Shown: positions 1 to 9,765 of the stretch, piece by piece
How the letters are laid out: every line of letters starts with the position of its first letter
Position numbering within the stretch: the stretch's first letter is position 1
Assembly: GCF_029267015.1 (NCBI RefSeq)
Contig: NZ_JARIEA010000051.1
Location: 1-56,590, forward strand
Origin: Sporosarcina ureae
GTDB taxonomy: Bacteria > Bacillota > Bacilli > Bacillales_A > Planococcaceae
Direction: 5' to 3'
DNA length: 56,590 nt
The notes under the pieces: model-generated
The model's input: only the letters and a program-made list of their open reading frames with translations
Database searches by the model: none
Told to the model about the DNA's origin: nothing
Program-made: the position numbers and the translations under genes

Positions 1-126
1 ATCACCAGCAGTGATTTGTCTTTTACGCTTGATAAAACCGGTTTCCTTAGCCAAAGCATCCACTCTTTCAGGATGGATCAATGAAAGTAATTGTTCAAGC
101 ATGTCAAAATGATGGTTGATAGACAT
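1..126 (-). CDS. IS4-family transposase, N-terminal fragment (42 codons visible)
   Basis: The minus-strand reading frame starts at ATG (126-124) after an AAAGGAG ribosome site at 136-142 and stays open to the window edge. The protein begins MSINHHFDMLEQLLSLIHPE and continues through GFIKRKRQITAGD. This Leu-rich start followed by a basic FxKRKxxIT stretch is what I recognise from IS4-type DDE transposases. The catalytic DDE residues are not in the visible part, so activity cannot be judged. Confidence 0.6.
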   Translation of the reverse strand, partial: MSINHHFDMLEQLLSLIHPERVDALAKETGFIKRKRQITAGD

Positions 127-137
127 ATAAAGAACTC

Positions 138-180
138 CTTTCAAAAATGATGGTATGTATCTTTACCATCTTTTTGAAAG
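138..180 (-). promoter_or_regulatory. hairpin overlapping the transposase ribosome-binding site
   Basis: On the minus strand CTTTCAAAAAGATGGTA (180-164) pairs with TACCATCATTTTTGAAAG (155-138), with one bulged base and an 8-nt loop. The 3' arm contains the GAAAG part of the GAAAGGAG Shine-Dalgarno sequence of the transposase. A transcript entering from outside the IS would form the whole hairpin and hide the ribosome site. A transcript starting inside would not. This is a known IS strategy against impinging transcription, and its operation here is inferred. Confidence 0.55.
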
Positions 181-212
181 AAGTACACCTATTTCTTAAG
201 TTGACAGCTATG

Positions 213-305
213 GTGGCTTGAGCCGCTTCCCTCACTTCGTTCAGTCCAGGGTCTCAAGGCGCACGCCGATCCTCCGGGAGTCGCCGCCTTCCACTTACGA
301 TCAAC
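213..305 (-). repeat. remnant of a Bacillaceae-type intergenic repeat, truncated by the IS
   Basis: On the minus strand the segment runs from GTTGATCGTAAGTGGAAGG (305 downward), through a GC-rich stretch with GGCGACTCC and CCTTGAGACCCTGGACTGAA, to GCGGCTCAAGCCAC at 213. It resembles a widespread non-coding repeat of Bacillus and relatives that normally continues to an end like GGAAAGCGTCCxCCTGG...AAATCAAC. That 3' end is missing here, where the IS begins. It is much more GC-rich than its surroundings. The family assignment rests on recall of related genomes. Confidence 0.45.
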
Positions 306-345
306 TGGTGTCTTTTTTAAAACGTAGAACTATGATGCATTATTT

Positions 346-398
346 TTTGAAAAAAGATAGAAAAGAAACCTGTAATAGCAGGAATTCTCTTCTATCTT
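346..398 (-). terminator. intrinsic terminator of rqcH
   Basis: On the minus strand, AAGATAGAAGAGAATTCCTG (398-379) pairs imperfectly with CAGGTTTCTTTTCTATCTT and is followed by a T-rich run. It lies about 30 nt after the rqcH stop codon. Confidence 0.75.
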
Positions 399-430
399 AA
401 TTAGTTTGAAATTTATATCTAGAAAATACT

Positions 431-2116
431 TTATTTTCTTAGTTTACGGACCAAATCTTCGTCTGGTGTAACGAATACGGTTTTTTGTTCGAAGTAGATG
501 ACGAATCCGGGTTTTGCGCCGGATGGTTTTTTGACGTGCCGGATTCCTGTGTAGTCTACTGGAACAGATGATGACTCGCGTGCTTTGCTGAAGTAGGCGG
601 ATAGTGCGGCTGCTTCTTCGATTGTTTGAGCGTCTGGATCGGTGTCGTGTATGACGACGTGGGAGCCAGGTATGTCTTTTGTGTGTAGCCATATGTGATC
701 GCGTGCTGCTAGTTTAAATGTTAGGTAGTCATTTTGTTTATTGTTTTTTCCGACTGAGATTGGGATGCCTGTGGAAGAAATGAAGGCTTCCGGTTTTGGT
801 TTTTTCAGTTTTGCTTTCTTTTTGCTTCTGCGGGCACGCATAAATCCGAGTTCTATTAGTTCTTGACGTATTTCTTCTATATCGATTGGGGAAGCTTGGT
901 AAACTTGCTGTTTAACCATTTCAAAGTATTCAATATCGTCTTTAGTCTTTTCAAGTTGTTCCGCAATCCGAATCAGTGCAGTTTTTGCTTTGGCATAACG
1001 CGAGAAAAAGCGTTGTGCGTTATCGATTGGTGATTTTCTTGGATCTAGCGGAATTGTGACAGTTGTGCCTTGTTCGTAGTAGTTTTCTACCGTCACTTCT
1101 TTATCACCTTTATGCAACTTATAGCTGTTTGCAGTTAACAGCTCTCCATATAGTTTTAGCGTGTCCAAGTCTTGTGCGGTTTCTTCCTCTTTTTGAAGCT
1201 TCTTTGTTTTGTTTTCTAGTTTTGCAATTTCATTCGATAACCAGCGTTCGAGGTCAATAGCTTGTGACTTCACACGTTCGCGTTCGGCTCTGGCAAAATA
1301 TACTTTATCCAGCAAATCGCCAAGTGTAGAGAATGTTTGCGTTGTTCCTTCTGTATGTGTCAATTCAATGGCCGAAAATAGAGTTTTTTTGTCGTTTTCC
1401 ACGACTGTTGGCTTCATAGTATCTACATGGAAGCTATTGAGAAACTCGCGCCAAATAGTAAAGGAAGGCTCATTTTGCTTTACGCGGTACAATAATTCAG
1501 CCGCAGTTAAAGGGGAGAAGCCCGCAAATTGTTTCACAATGTCTTTTGGTTCGTGAAGCGCTCCGACAAGTGTATTGAATTCTGTTTCTGTTACTTCAAA
1601 CGGATCTAGTTTATCTTGTGGAGGTGCAGGAATATAGGGCTGTCCAGGTAAAACAGTACGATAACTATTAACGGAAGGCGGCAAGTGCTTCATGCTGTCG
1701 ATAATCATATCGCGTGAAGCGTCAAGTAAAATCAGATTACTATGTCGCCCCATTATCTCAATAACTAGTTTTCGCTCGATTTGGTCACCCAATTCATTTC
1801 TCGCTTGTACACTAATATTCACAATTCGGTCATTCTCATGTTGTTCAATTGACGTAATCATCCCGCCTTCCAGCTGCTTTCGCAACACCATACAAAACAA
1901 CGGTGGCTCAGGGGGATTCGTCAACACTTCTTCAGTCAACTGCAACCGTGAAAAAGAAGGATGCAAAGATACTAATAACTTATGATTTTTATTATTGGCT
2001 CGGATTTGAAAAATAATCTCCTGTGAATTCGGCTGATGAATCTTCGAAATCCGACCAGTTTTCAGTTGCTGCAGTTCGCTTACTATTGCTTTCGTAAATA
2101 AACCATCAAATGCCAT
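431..2116 (-). CDS. rqcH: RqcH, Rqc2/NEMF-family ribosome quality control protein (YloA)
   Basis: The 561-aa protein has the N-terminal NFACT-N domain (MAFDGLFTKAIVSEL), a central coiled-coil region (about 270-400) and the NFACT-R domain near the C-terminus (GIPISVGKNNKQNDYLTFKL, then DHIWLHTKDIPGSHVVI). RqcH binds stalled 50S subunits carrying peptidyl-tRNA and recruits tRNA-Ala to add C-terminal alanine tails that mark the peptide for degradation. The Asp-Arg pair needed for tRNA recruitment in the family is present at D96-R97 (HENDRIV). Older annotations call this family fibronectin-binding protein. The start has a GAGGAA ribosome site, and the length is close to the B. subtilis protein (about 570 aa). 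It is transcribed away from gmk. Confidence 0.93.
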   Translation of the reverse strand: MAFDGLFTKAIVSELQQLKTGRISKIHQPNSQEIIFQIRANNKNHKLLVSLHPSFSRLQLTEEVLTNPPEPPLFCMVLRKQLEGGMITSIEQHENDRIVNISVQARNELGDQIERKLVIEIMGRHSNLILLDASRDMIIDSMKHLPPSVNSYRTVLPGQPYIPAPPQDKLDPFEVTETEFNTLVGALHEPKDIVKQFAGFSPLTAAELLYRVKQNEPSFTIWREFLNSFHVDTMKPTVVENDKKTLFSAIELTHTEGTTQTFSTLGDLLDKVYFARAERERVKSQAIDLERWLSNEIAKLENKTKKLQKEEETAQDLDTLKLYGELLTANSYKLHKGDKEVTVENYYEQGTTVTIPLDPRKSPIDNAQRFFSRYAKAKTALIRIAEQLEKTKDDIEYFEMVKQQVYQASPIDIEEIRQELIELGFMRARRSKKKAKLKKPKPEAFISSTGIPISVGKNNKQNDYLTFKLAARDHIWLHTKDIPGSHVVIHDTDPDAQTIEEAAALSAYFSKARESSSVPVDYTGIRHVKKPSGAKPGFVIYFEQKTVFVTPDEDLVRKLRK

Positions 2117-2170
2117 ACGGATTCCTCTTTCATTTCGTTTTGTTCCATTTTAGCACTCATCGTATGATTA

Positions 2171-2179
2171 TGGTATAAT
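2171..2179 (+). promoter_or_regulatory. extended -10 promoter candidate upstream of gmk
   Basis: TGGTATAAT is an extended -10 (TGN followed by TATAAT, 2174-2179) in the rqcH-gmk divergent region. No good -35 box is visible, as expected for extended -10 promoters. It would give a leader of about 210 nt before gmk. Confidence 0.4.
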
Positions 2180-2272
2180 ATGAACAGATTGCACACATGG
2201 GCCTACGTAGTCTAACTAGACAAATCTTTATGAATTGTTCTTTCGATTCTAAATGTATTTATATGATATCTA

Positions 2273-2314
2273 GTTGATTGTAGTGGAAAGCGTCCACCTG
2301 GAAGGGAAATCAAC
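2273..2314 (+). repeat. 42-bp short form of the intergenic repeat with terminal inverted repeats
   Basis: The segment starts GTTGATTGTAGTGGAA and ends GGAAGGGAAATCAAC, so its ends are a perfect 7-bp inverted repeat (GTTGATT/AATCAAC). The left end matches the left end of the longer copy at 213-305 (GTTGATCGTAAGTGGAA). The right end, AGCGTCCACCTGGAAGG, resembles the usual right end of that repeat family. It looks like an internally deleted copy. Confidence 0.4.
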
Positions 2315-2326
2315 GGGGCTATCTAC

Positions 2327-2354
2327 TTTAATTGTCGTATGTATAGGTTATAAT
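2327..2354 (+). promoter_or_regulatory. possible sigma-A promoter of gmk
   Basis: A perfect TATAAT at 2349-2354 lies 43 nt before the gmk start. The only -35 candidate, TTTAAT at 2327-2332 with a 16-nt spacer, is weak. Confidence 0.4.
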
Positions 2355-2357
2355 TAG

Positions 2358-3014
<657 letters not shown>

Positions 3015-3017
3015 ACT

Positions 3018-3242
3018 ATGTTATATCCATCAGTTGATTCACTAAAGGGAAAAGTAGATTCTAAATACACGCTAGTCACACTGGCAGCTAAGCGAGCACG
3101 TGAGCTACAGGAAAAAGAAAATGAATTACTTCACTCATATCGTTCAGTGAAAAGTGTGGGCAGAGCGCTTGAAGAAGTAGCAGCAGGCGTTTTGATCAAT
3201 GAAGCAGCAGATGAATCAATCATTTATGAAGATGAAGTTTGA
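3018..3242 (+). CDS. rpoZ: RNA polymerase omega subunit
   Basis: The 74-aa protein begins [20 protein letters not shown] and contains the omega helix [15 protein letters not shown]. Omega helps assemble beta-prime into RNA polymerase. It follows gmk by 3 nt, is cotranscribed with it, and is closed off by a strong terminator at 3259-3300. Confidence 0.95.
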   Translation: MLYPSVDSLKGKVDSKYTLVTLAAKRARELQEKENELLHSYRSVKSVGRALEEVAAGVLINEAADESIIYEDEV

Positions 3243-3258
3243 TTTGAAATAAAAAACA

Positions 3259-3300
3259 ACTCCCTAAGAATTCAACCGTTCTCAGGGAGTTTATTATTTT
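3259..3300 (+). terminator. intrinsic terminator after rpoZ
   Basis: ACTCCCTAAGAA and TTCTCAGGGAGT form a hairpin followed by TTTATTATTTT. Confidence 0.85.
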
Positions 3301-3319
3301 CGGAAAGGAAATGAGTTTC

Positions 3320-4540
3320 ATGAAGATAGATAATAAAAATATTTTACTCTGCGTAACAGGTGGTATTGCAGTATATAAAGCCGTTGCGCTTGTCAGCAAA
3401 TTATCCCAAGCTGGAGCTAATGTAAAAGTCGTCATGACGGATTCAGCAAAAGAGTTTGTTCAACCATTATCCTTTCAAGTGATGTCACGCAATGATGTAT
3501 ATTTTGATACATTTGATGAAAAAGACTCTCGTGTCATTGCACATATCGATCTAGCGGACTGGGCCGATTTAGTGGTTGTAGCACCTGCTACCGCTAACGT
3601 AATTGGTAAGCTTGCAAACGGAATTGCCGACGATATGGTAACGACTATTTTACTAGCGACAGAAGCAGATGTGTGGATTGCACCTGCCATGAATGTACAT
3701 ATGTATGCGCACCCTGCCGTTATGCGTAATATTGACCAATTACACGCGGATGGCTATCAATTTATCGAACCTTCAGAAGGTTTTTTAGCTTGTGGTTATG
3801 TAGGTAAGGGTCGCTTAGAAGAACCTGAAAAAATTACTGAATTAATTCGCAACCACTTCAATGGAATTACTTATCAACCTTTGCGCGGCAAAAAAGTAGT
3901 CATTACAGCTGGACCGACACGTGAACGTATAGATCCCGTCCGCTATGTATCCAATTTTTCAAGTGGCAAGATGGGCTATGCAATGGCGGAAGCTGCACAG
4001 AAACTAGGTGCTACTACTGTGCTGATTTCAGGACCAGTCGAGCTACCGGTTCCTACTGGCGTTCAAGTGATATATGTAGAAAGTGCTGCAGAAATGTTTG
4101 ATGCTGTAATTAGTCATTATGATGATGCTTCCATTGTGGTAAAGTCGGCAGCCGTTGCTGATTATCGTCCGAAAAATATTCATGGTCAGAAAATGAAGAA
4201 AAAAGATGGCGACGATGTACTCGAATTGGAACGGACAACTGATATCCTGAAAACATTAGGTCAGCGCAAAGAAAATCAATTATTAGTTGGTTTTGCTGCT
4301 GAAACTACAGATGTGATAGCTTACGGTCAAAAGAAACTGGAGTCTAAAAATCTGGATTACATTATTGTCAATGATGTGACTGACCCAGACGGCGGTTTCG
4401 GTAGTGACACGAATGTTGTGACATTACTTTCTAGAGAAGGAGAAGCAATCCCTTTTTCAGCAATGCCAAAAGATCTATTAGCCGAACGGTTATTTGAAAT
4501 GATTATTCAGCAAGAAAGTAGTAAGCTGCATGATCGCTGA
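3320..4540 (+). CDS. coaBC: bifunctional CoaBC (phosphopantothenoylcysteine synthetase/decarboxylase)
   Basis: It makes 4'-phosphopantetheine from 4'-phosphopantothenate and cysteine in coenzyme A synthesis. The N-terminal FMN-dependent CoaC decarboxylase has LCVTGGIAVYKA near the start, PAMNVHMY and the CGYVGKGRL catalytic loop. The C-terminal CoaB synthetase starts at about residue 190 with ITAGPTRERIDPVRYVSN and FSSGKMG. I chose ATG 3320 (MKIDNKNILL) because the AAAGGAA ribosome site ends at 3310, about 9 nt away. An in-frame ATG at 3311 would leave no spacing. The protein is 406 aa. The end overlaps priA by 11 nt. Confidence 0.95.
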   Translation: MKIDNKNILLCVTGGIAVYKAVALVSKLSQAGANVKVVMTDSAKEFVQPLSFQVMSRNDVYFDTFDEKDSRVIAHIDLADWADLVVVAPATANVIGKLANGIADDMVTTILLATEADVWIAPAMNVHMYAHPAVMRNIDQLHADGYQFIEPSEGFLACGYVGKGRLEEPEKITELIRNHFNGITYQPLRGKKVVITAGPTRERIDPVRYVSNFSSGKMGYAMAEAAQKLGATTVLISGPVELPVPTGVQVIYVESAAEMFDAVISHYDDASIVVKSAAVADYRPKNIHGQKMKKKDGDDVLELERTTDILKTLGQRKENQLLVGFAAETTDVIAYGQKKLESKNLDYIIVNDVTDPDGGFGSDTNVVTLLSREGEAIPFSAMPKDLLAERLFEMIIQQESSKLHDR

Positions 4541-6938
4541 AGTCATTGTGGATGTAGCAGCCTATCCCATCGACCGTCCATTTGATTACGCAGTTCCTGT
4601 TGAGTGGGAACATGTGATGGAACCAGGCTTACGGGTTAAAGTTCCTTTTGGTCCGCGGAAAGTTGCGGGCTATGTTACAGCGATCAAAGAAGAGAGCGAG
4701 CTGGATAGTAACAAGATAAAACCACTAGCCGAAATTATAGATTTAGAACCGGTGTTATCTGCGGAGTTATTGGCACTGTCGAAGTGGGTGGCAACGGAAA
4801 CGATCGCTTATGAAATCGATGCATTGCAAGTAATGTTACCCGCTGCTATGCGTGCTAAATATGAAAAGATTATGACCGTCATCAAACCGGATGAACTCAC
4901 CGAATCATTTCGCGCATTTTTAGGTAACCGCCAGCAAATGACGTTAAAAGCAATTCAAGATGCTAATTTATTAAATGAAGTAAAGAAGTATAACGAACAG
5001 GGAATTGTTGAAATCGATACGGCGATCCAACAGAAAACTAAGATGAAAAAAGTACGTATGATTCATATACCGGATGCCACTCGACTTGAAACTGCATTGG
5101 AAGAAACGCATCCCAATGCTAAAAAACAACGTGAACTACTCAGCTGGTTATTGCTTCACCCGACAGAATCAGTAGAGGCGAGTAAGCTTCTCAATGAATC
5201 CGGTGTAGCATCGAGTGTACTGAAATCACTTGTAGATAAAGAGATAGTCGAGCAATCACAAGTCGAGGTGTATCGTGAGTTAGAATCACCAAAAATGAAG
5301 GATAGCGGTAAACCGGAACAGCTAACAGAAGAGCAACAAGTTGCGCTTTCTGCTATTGAACATTCGAGTGATAAGTATATTCAAGAGACGTTTTTACTTC
5401 ATGGTATTACAGGAAGTGGAAAGACGGAAGTGTATTTGCAGGCCATCGACCATGTGTTAAAACAAGGTAAAGAAGCAATTGTATTAGTACCTGAAATTGC
5501 ATTGACACCTCAAATGACGGCCCGGTTTAAAGGACGATTTGGAGAACTAGTAGCGGTCTTACACAGTGGTTTATCCGCTGGCGAAAAGTATGATGAATGG
5601 CGTCGGATCCATCGCGGCGAAGTAAAAGTTGCAATTGGCGCACGTTCAGCGGTATTTGCTCCTTTCACGAATTTGGGATTGTTGATCCTAGATGAAGAAC
5701 ATGAGTCTACGTACAAACAAGAAGAATCGCCAAGGTATCATGCACGAGATGTAGCCATTTGGCGAGCAGAATATTATCAATGTCCTGTTATCTTAGGTAG
5801 TGCGACACCTTCACTGGAGTCTTATGCCCGGGCTTCCAAAGGGGTATATTCCTTGTTAACCCTTTCAAAACGAGCGAAGAATCAAGCGTTGCCGAGTGTT
5901 GAAGTGGTAGATATGCGTGAAGAGCTGAAAGCAGGAAACCGCTCTATGTTTTCTATTGCACTCGCTGAAGGCATTCGCGAACGATTGGCACGCAAAGAAC
6001 AAATTGTTTTGCTGTTAAATAAACGTGGCTTTTCGAGTTTTGTTCTCTGTCGTGATTGCGGCACGGTTGTTGAATGCCCAAACTGCGATATTTCATTAAC
6101 CTATCACCGCGCAAGCGAAAGTCTGAAATGTCACTATTGTGGTCATGAAGAACGGGTACCACTTGAATGTCCTGAATGTACAAGCGAGCATATTCGTTTC
6201 TTTGGGACAGGAACACAAAAAGCACAAGAAGAACTATATAAATTAGTACCTGAAGCACGCGTTATTCGGATGGATATTGATACGACAAATACTAAAGGTG
6301 CTCATGAGCGTTTGTTGCATGATTTTGGAGAAGGAAAAGCAGATATTTTACTTGGTACTCAAATGATTGCCAAAGGGCTTGATTTTCCACGCATCACTCT
6401 TGTAGGTGTATTGGCTGCCGATACATCTCTCCATTTAGCCGACTTTCGGGCTGCTGAGAAGACATTCCAGCTTTTAACACAAGTGAGTGGTAGAGCAGGA
6501 CGTGATCAGTTACCGGGTGAAGTGGTCATTCAGACATATGACCCTGAGCATTATGCAATTGAGTTATCTAAGACACAGAATTACGTGCCTTTTTATGATA
6601 TGGAGATGGATAGAAGGCGAATGCTTGGCTATCCACCCTACTATTATGTGACGGTTGTACAGTTCAGTCATGAAGATGTATTAAAAGCTGCAGACTATGC
6701 ACATAAAGGCACTGCATTTATGGCGGAGCGTCTATCACAGGGAACGGTCATCATTGGACCAACAGCTGCGGCAATCAGTCGCCTCAACAATAGATATCGT
6801 TATCAAAGTTTGATAAAATACAAACAAGAACCTGCACTAATTCCGGTTCTGCAACAACTTTTGAAACACTACAAAACAAGTTGGGCAAAAGACGGTTTGG
6901 TTATGTCAATTAACCGTGAACCAACATCGATCTTTTAA
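4530..6938 (+). CDS. priA: primosomal replication restart helicase PriA
   Basis: The 802-aa superfamily 2 helicase reloads the replicative helicase at stalled forks. An N-terminal DNA 3'-end binding domain (MIAEVIVDVAAYPIDRPFDY) is followed by Walker A GITGSGKTEVYL near residue 292, the DEEH box near 388, and a zinc domain at about 506-550 with eight cysteines in CxxC pairs (CRDC, CPNC, CHYC, CPEC). The later helicase motifs include QVSGRAGR. It overlaps coaBC, so the two are translationally linked. The ribosome site is weak, which suits coupling. Confidence 0.97.
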   Translation: MIAEVIVDVAAYPIDRPFDYAVPVEWEHVMEPGLRVKVPFGPRKVAGYVTAIKEESELDSNKIKPLAEIIDLEPVLSAELLALSKWVATETIAYEIDALQVMLPAAMRAKYEKIMTVIKPDELTESFRAFLGNRQQMTLKAIQDANLLNEVKKYNEQGIVEIDTAIQQKTKMKKVRMIHIPDATRLETALEETHPNAKKQRELLSWLLLHPTESVEASKLLNESGVASSVLKSLVDKEIVEQSQVEVYRELESPKMKDSGKPEQLTEEQQVALSAIEHSSDKYIQETFLLHGITGSGKTEVYLQAIDHVLKQGKEAIVLVPEIALTPQMTARFKGRFGELVAVLHSGLSAGEKYDEWRRIHRGEVKVAIGARSAVFAPFTNLGLLILDEEHESTYKQEESPRYHARDVAIWRAEYYQCPVILGSATPSLESYARASKGVYSLLTLSKRAKNQALPSVEVVDMREELKAGNRSMFSIALAEGIRERLARKEQIVLLLNKRGFSSFVLCRDCGTVVECPNCDISLTYHRASESLKCHYCGHEERVPLECPECTSEHIRFFGTGTQKAQEELYKLVPEARVIRMDIDTTNTKGAHERLLHDFGEGKADILLGTQMIAKGLDFPRITLVGVLAADTSLHLADFRAAEKTFQLLTQVSGRAGRDQLPGEVVIQTYDPEHYAIELSKTQNYVPFYDMEMDRRRMLGYPPYYYVTVVQFSHEDVLKAADYAHKGTAFMAERLSQGTVIIGPTAAAISRLNNRYRYQSLIKYKQEPALIPVLQQLLKHYKTSWAKDGLVMSINREPTSIF

Positions 6939-6967
6939 CCTTTCGATAAAGAAATGAGGAAATTATT

Positions 6968-7465
6968 TTGACTATATTAGAAATCGTTAGGCATCCATCA
7001 CCTATCCTGACGACTCCATGCGAGGAAGTTACTGTATTTGATGAAAAACTGGGTGTTTTACTAGATGATATGTACGAAACAATGGTAGAGCATGACGGCG
7101 TGGGGATAGCAGCTCCGCAAGTGGGCAAATCTATACGTGCAGCCATTGTAGACTTCGATGAAGAACAAGAAATTATTGAAATGATCAATCCTGTCGTTAC
7201 GGCAATTGGAGGATCTGAAGTAGAAGTCGAGGGGTGCTTAAGTTTCCCAGGACTATTCGGAGAAGTAGAACGTCCTTTCCACGTGAAGATTGAAGCACAA
7301 GAACGGGACGGCAGTTTATATGAATTAGAAGCAGAAGGTTACGAAGCACGGGCAATCTTACATGAAATCGACCATTTGAATGGTATTCTATTCGATAAAA
7401 AGATTACACGCGTGGTTGATCCATCTGAATTTGAAGACGATGACGAAGAGGAGGATGACGAATGA
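6968..7465 (+). CDS. def: peptide deformylase
   Basis: It removes the formyl group from nascent N-terminal fMet. All three deformylase motifs are visible: [10 protein letters not shown] (motif 1), EGCLSFP (motif 2, with the metal-binding Cys) and HEIDH (motif 3, two His and the catalytic Glu). The start is TTG at 6968, 7 nt after [19 protein letters not shown] fits the family N-terminus. The 165-aa protein ends in a strongly acidic tail ([12 protein letters not shown]) whose GAGGAGG codons also form the ribosome site of fmt. def and fmt overlap by 4 nt and encode opposing steps on formylmethionine. Confidence 0.96.
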   Translation: MTILEIVRHPSPILTTPCEEVTVFDEKLGVLLDDMYETMVEHDGVGIAAPQVGKSIRAAIVDFDEEQEIIEMINPVVTAIGGSEVEVEGCLSFPGLFGEVERPFHVKIEAQERDGSLYELEAEGYEARAILHEIDHLNGILFDKKITRVVDPSEFEDDDEEEDDE

Positions 7466-8400
7466 CGAAAATCATTTTCATGGGAACTCCTGAATTTTCT
7501 GTAGGTGTTTTGACGATGCTACATAATGAAGAATATGAAATTCTTGCAGTCGTAACACAACCAGATCGTCCAGTAGGCCGTAAGCGTGTATTGACACCAC
7601 CTCCTGTAAAGGAAGAAGCAGTACGCTTGGGATTGCCTGTTATTCAGCCGGAAAAGCTGAAAGGTTCTGCGGAGTTACAGGAAATTCTTGACCTCCAACC
7701 GGACTTGATCGTAACGGCTGCATTCGGTCAATTGCTTCCGAATGAACTACTCGAAGCACCAAAATTTGGTTGTATAAATGTTCATGCTTCTTTATTGCCT
7801 AACTATCGTGGTGGTGCACCCATTCATCAGGCGGTTATGGATGGTCAGACAGAAACGGGCGTTACGATCATGTATATGGCAGAGAAGTTGGATGCGGGGG
7901 ATATCATTTCGCAAGTCATTACACCAATTGAAGAGACTGATGATACAGGTACGATGTTTACAAAATTGTCCAAAGCAGGTACTGCATTATTAAAAGAAAC
8001 ATTACCATCCATCCTTGCTGGTACAAATGAGCGTATAGTACAGGATGAGACGCAAGTGACATTTGCCAGAAACATCTCAAGAGAACAAGAGCGAATTGAT
8101 TGGACAAGTTCAGCACGTTCAATATATAACCAAGTACGAGGGTTACATCCGTGGCCAGTCGCTTATACGAAGTTTTCCGGTGACCAAGTGAAAATTTGGT
8201 GGACTCAGCTGGAGGAGCAATTATCTGATGCAACGCCCGGAGAAATTGTCGGTCTGGAAAAAGATCGTATTATAGTACAAACAGGTGAAGGCACTATAGC
8301 CATTACAGACTTACAACCAGCAGGTAAAAAACGAATGACGGCCACCGTTTTCTTAAATGGAATCGGAGCAAAATGGCAAGTAGGAGACAAATTCGAATGA
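7462..8400 (+). CDS. fmt: methionyl-tRNA formyltransferase
   Basis: It transfers a formyl group from 10-formyl-THF to initiator Met-tRNA. The 312-aa protein starts [17 protein letters not shown] and carries the signature [18 protein letters not shown] with catalytic Asn/His region residues, then the C-terminal OB-like domain. The ATG overlaps the def stop (ATGA) and its ribosome site lies within the def acidic tail. It overlaps rsmB downstream. Confidence 0.96.
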   Translation: MTKIIFMGTPEFSVGVLTMLHNEEYEILAVVTQPDRPVGRKRVLTPPPVKEEAVRLGLPVIQPEKLKGSAELQEILDLQPDLIVTAAFGQLLPNELLEAPKFGCINVHASLLPNYRGGAPIHQAVMDGQTETGVTIMYMAEKLDAGDIISQVITPIEETDDTGTMFTKLSKAGTALLKETLPSILAGTNERIVQDETQVTFARNISREQERIDWTSSARSIYNQVRGLHPWPVAYTKFSGDQVKIWWTQLEEQLSDATPGEIVGLEKDRIIVQTGEGTIAITDLQPAGKKRMTATVFLNGIGAKWQVGDKFE

Positions 8401-9737
8401 CAAATTATAAAAAGAAGATTTGGCGAGGTAATGTACGCGATGCAGCATTATCAATGTTAATGCAAATTGAAGAAGAGCAAGCTTACAGTAATTTATTGCT
8501 CCATAAAACGATTGAAATCTATGATCTTCAACTAAAAGACCGTGCATTATTGACAGAGTTAACATACGGTACGTTACAGCAGCAAATGACGCTTGATTAT
8601 TATTTAGCACCGTTTGTGAGAGGGAAATTGCAGCCATGGGTTCGGCAGTTACTTCGTCTGTCTGTCTATCAAATCATTTATCTATCTAAAATACCTGAGC
8701 ACGCGATTGTTAACGAAGCAGTGAAAATTGCCAATAAGCGAGGCCATAAAGGCGTTTCGTCCATGGTTAACGGTATTCTTCGCTCAATCTACCGTGAAGG
8801 TGTACCTTCATTAGATGAAATTGAAGATCCGATTACTCGTTTATCAATTGAGACTAGTCACCCGGAGTGGTTGATTCGAAGATGGATTGAGCAATACGGC
8901 ATGGAAGAAGCTACCGCAGCCGCAGTAGTCAATAATCAACCACCTATCACAACTGCTCGAATCAATAGAACCAAAACGAATATTGGTGAAGTCATTGGCT
9001 TACTAAAAAAAGAAGGGATTACTGCAATAGCGGGTACTCTTTCAGATAGTAGTATCCAAGTGGAGTCAGGAAATCTGGCTTCTACAGAAGTATTCAAACA
9101 AGGGTTGTTGACGATTCAAGATGAAAGCTCTATGCTACCTGCCATTGCATTGCAAGTAGAACCGGGTATGCGCGTATTGGATATGTGTGCTGCGCCAGGT
9201 GGTAAAACTACTCATATAGCAGAGCGTATGAAAGATGAAGGGGAAATTCAGGCACATGATCTGCATGCACATAAATTACGTTTAATTGAGCAAAATGCAG
9301 AACGACTTGGATTGAGTTCCATTCATACAAATAGTGGAGATAGTAGGGAATTATTGAAAACATACGAACCTCAATCTTTTGACCGCGTATTAGTAGATGC
9401 GCCGTGTAGTGGATTAGGGGTTATTCGTAGAAAGCCTGAAATCAAATACAAAAAAACTATTAAAGATATTGAAAATCTTACAGTCATTCAAAAAGAACTA
9501 CTTGAAGTTGCTAGTCAACTAGTGAAGAAGGATGGTCTTTTAGTTTATAGTACATGCACAATCGATAAGTCCGAAAACGAAGAGATTGTAGAATGGTTCT
9601 TGAGAGAGCAACCAGACTTTGTACTAGTTCCACTCCATATTCTTGAGAATGAAACGAAGAATGGCTACTTACAGATTTTACCTCATGATCATCAAAGTGA
9701 CGGTTTCTTTGTCGCGACGTTAAAAAGAATCAACTAA
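8397..9737 (+). CDS. rsmB: 16S rRNA m5C967 methyltransferase RsmB
   Basis: The protein has an N-terminal NusB-like RNA-binding domain (about 1-140) and a C-terminal Rossmann methyltransferase domain with the SAM motif [23 protein letters not shown] and [13 protein letters not shown]. The last two hold the paired cysteines used by RNA m5C methyltransferases. I place the start at ATG 8397 (446 aa), where AGGAG at 8382-8386 gives good spacing and the start overlaps the fmt stop. An upstream in-frame ATG at 8373 lacks a ribosome site. Confidence 0.94.
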   Translation: MTNYKKKIWRGNVRDAALSMLMQIEEEQAYSNLLLHKTIEIYDLQLKDRALLTELTYGTLQQQMTLDYYLAPFVRGKLQPWVRQLLRLSVYQIIYLSKIPEHAIVNEAVKIANKRGHKGVSSMVNGILRSIYREGVPSLDEIEDPITRLSIETSHPEWLIRRWIEQYGMEEATAAAVVNNQPPITTARINRTKTNIGEVIGLLKKEGITAIAGTLSDSSIQVESGNLASTEVFKQGLLTIQDESSMLPAIALQVEPGMRVLDMCAAPGGKTTHIAERMKDEGEIQAHDLHAHKLRLIEQNAERLGLSSIHTNSGDSRELLKTYEPQSFDRVLVDAPCSGLGVIRRKPEIKYKKTIKDIENLTVIQKELLEVASQLVKKDGLLVYSTCTIDKSENEEIVEWFLREQPDFVLVPLHILENETKNGYLQILPHDHQSDGFFVATLKRIN

Positions 9738-9765
9738 CCAGACCAATTGGAATGGAGGGTAGCCC

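Larger units (their letters stand above)
1..212 (-). mobile_element. IS4-family insertion sequence, 5' end only (cut by window edge)
   Basis: Read on the minus strand, the element appears to begin near 212 with CATAGCTGTCAACTTAAGAA. This has the TCAACTTAAG core that I recall from IS231/IS4-type terminal inverted repeats. A hairpin, a ribosome site and the start of a transposase gene follow. The other end, the target duplication and most of the transposase lie outside the window, so the boundary at 212 is inferred from the terminal motif and from the sudden switch to a different repeat sequence at 213. Confidence 0.6.

Noticed and set aside
218..400. 60-codon plus-strand frame near the window start
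   Set aside because: It runs through the GC-rich repeat remnant and the rqcH terminator. No ribosome site or family resemblance.
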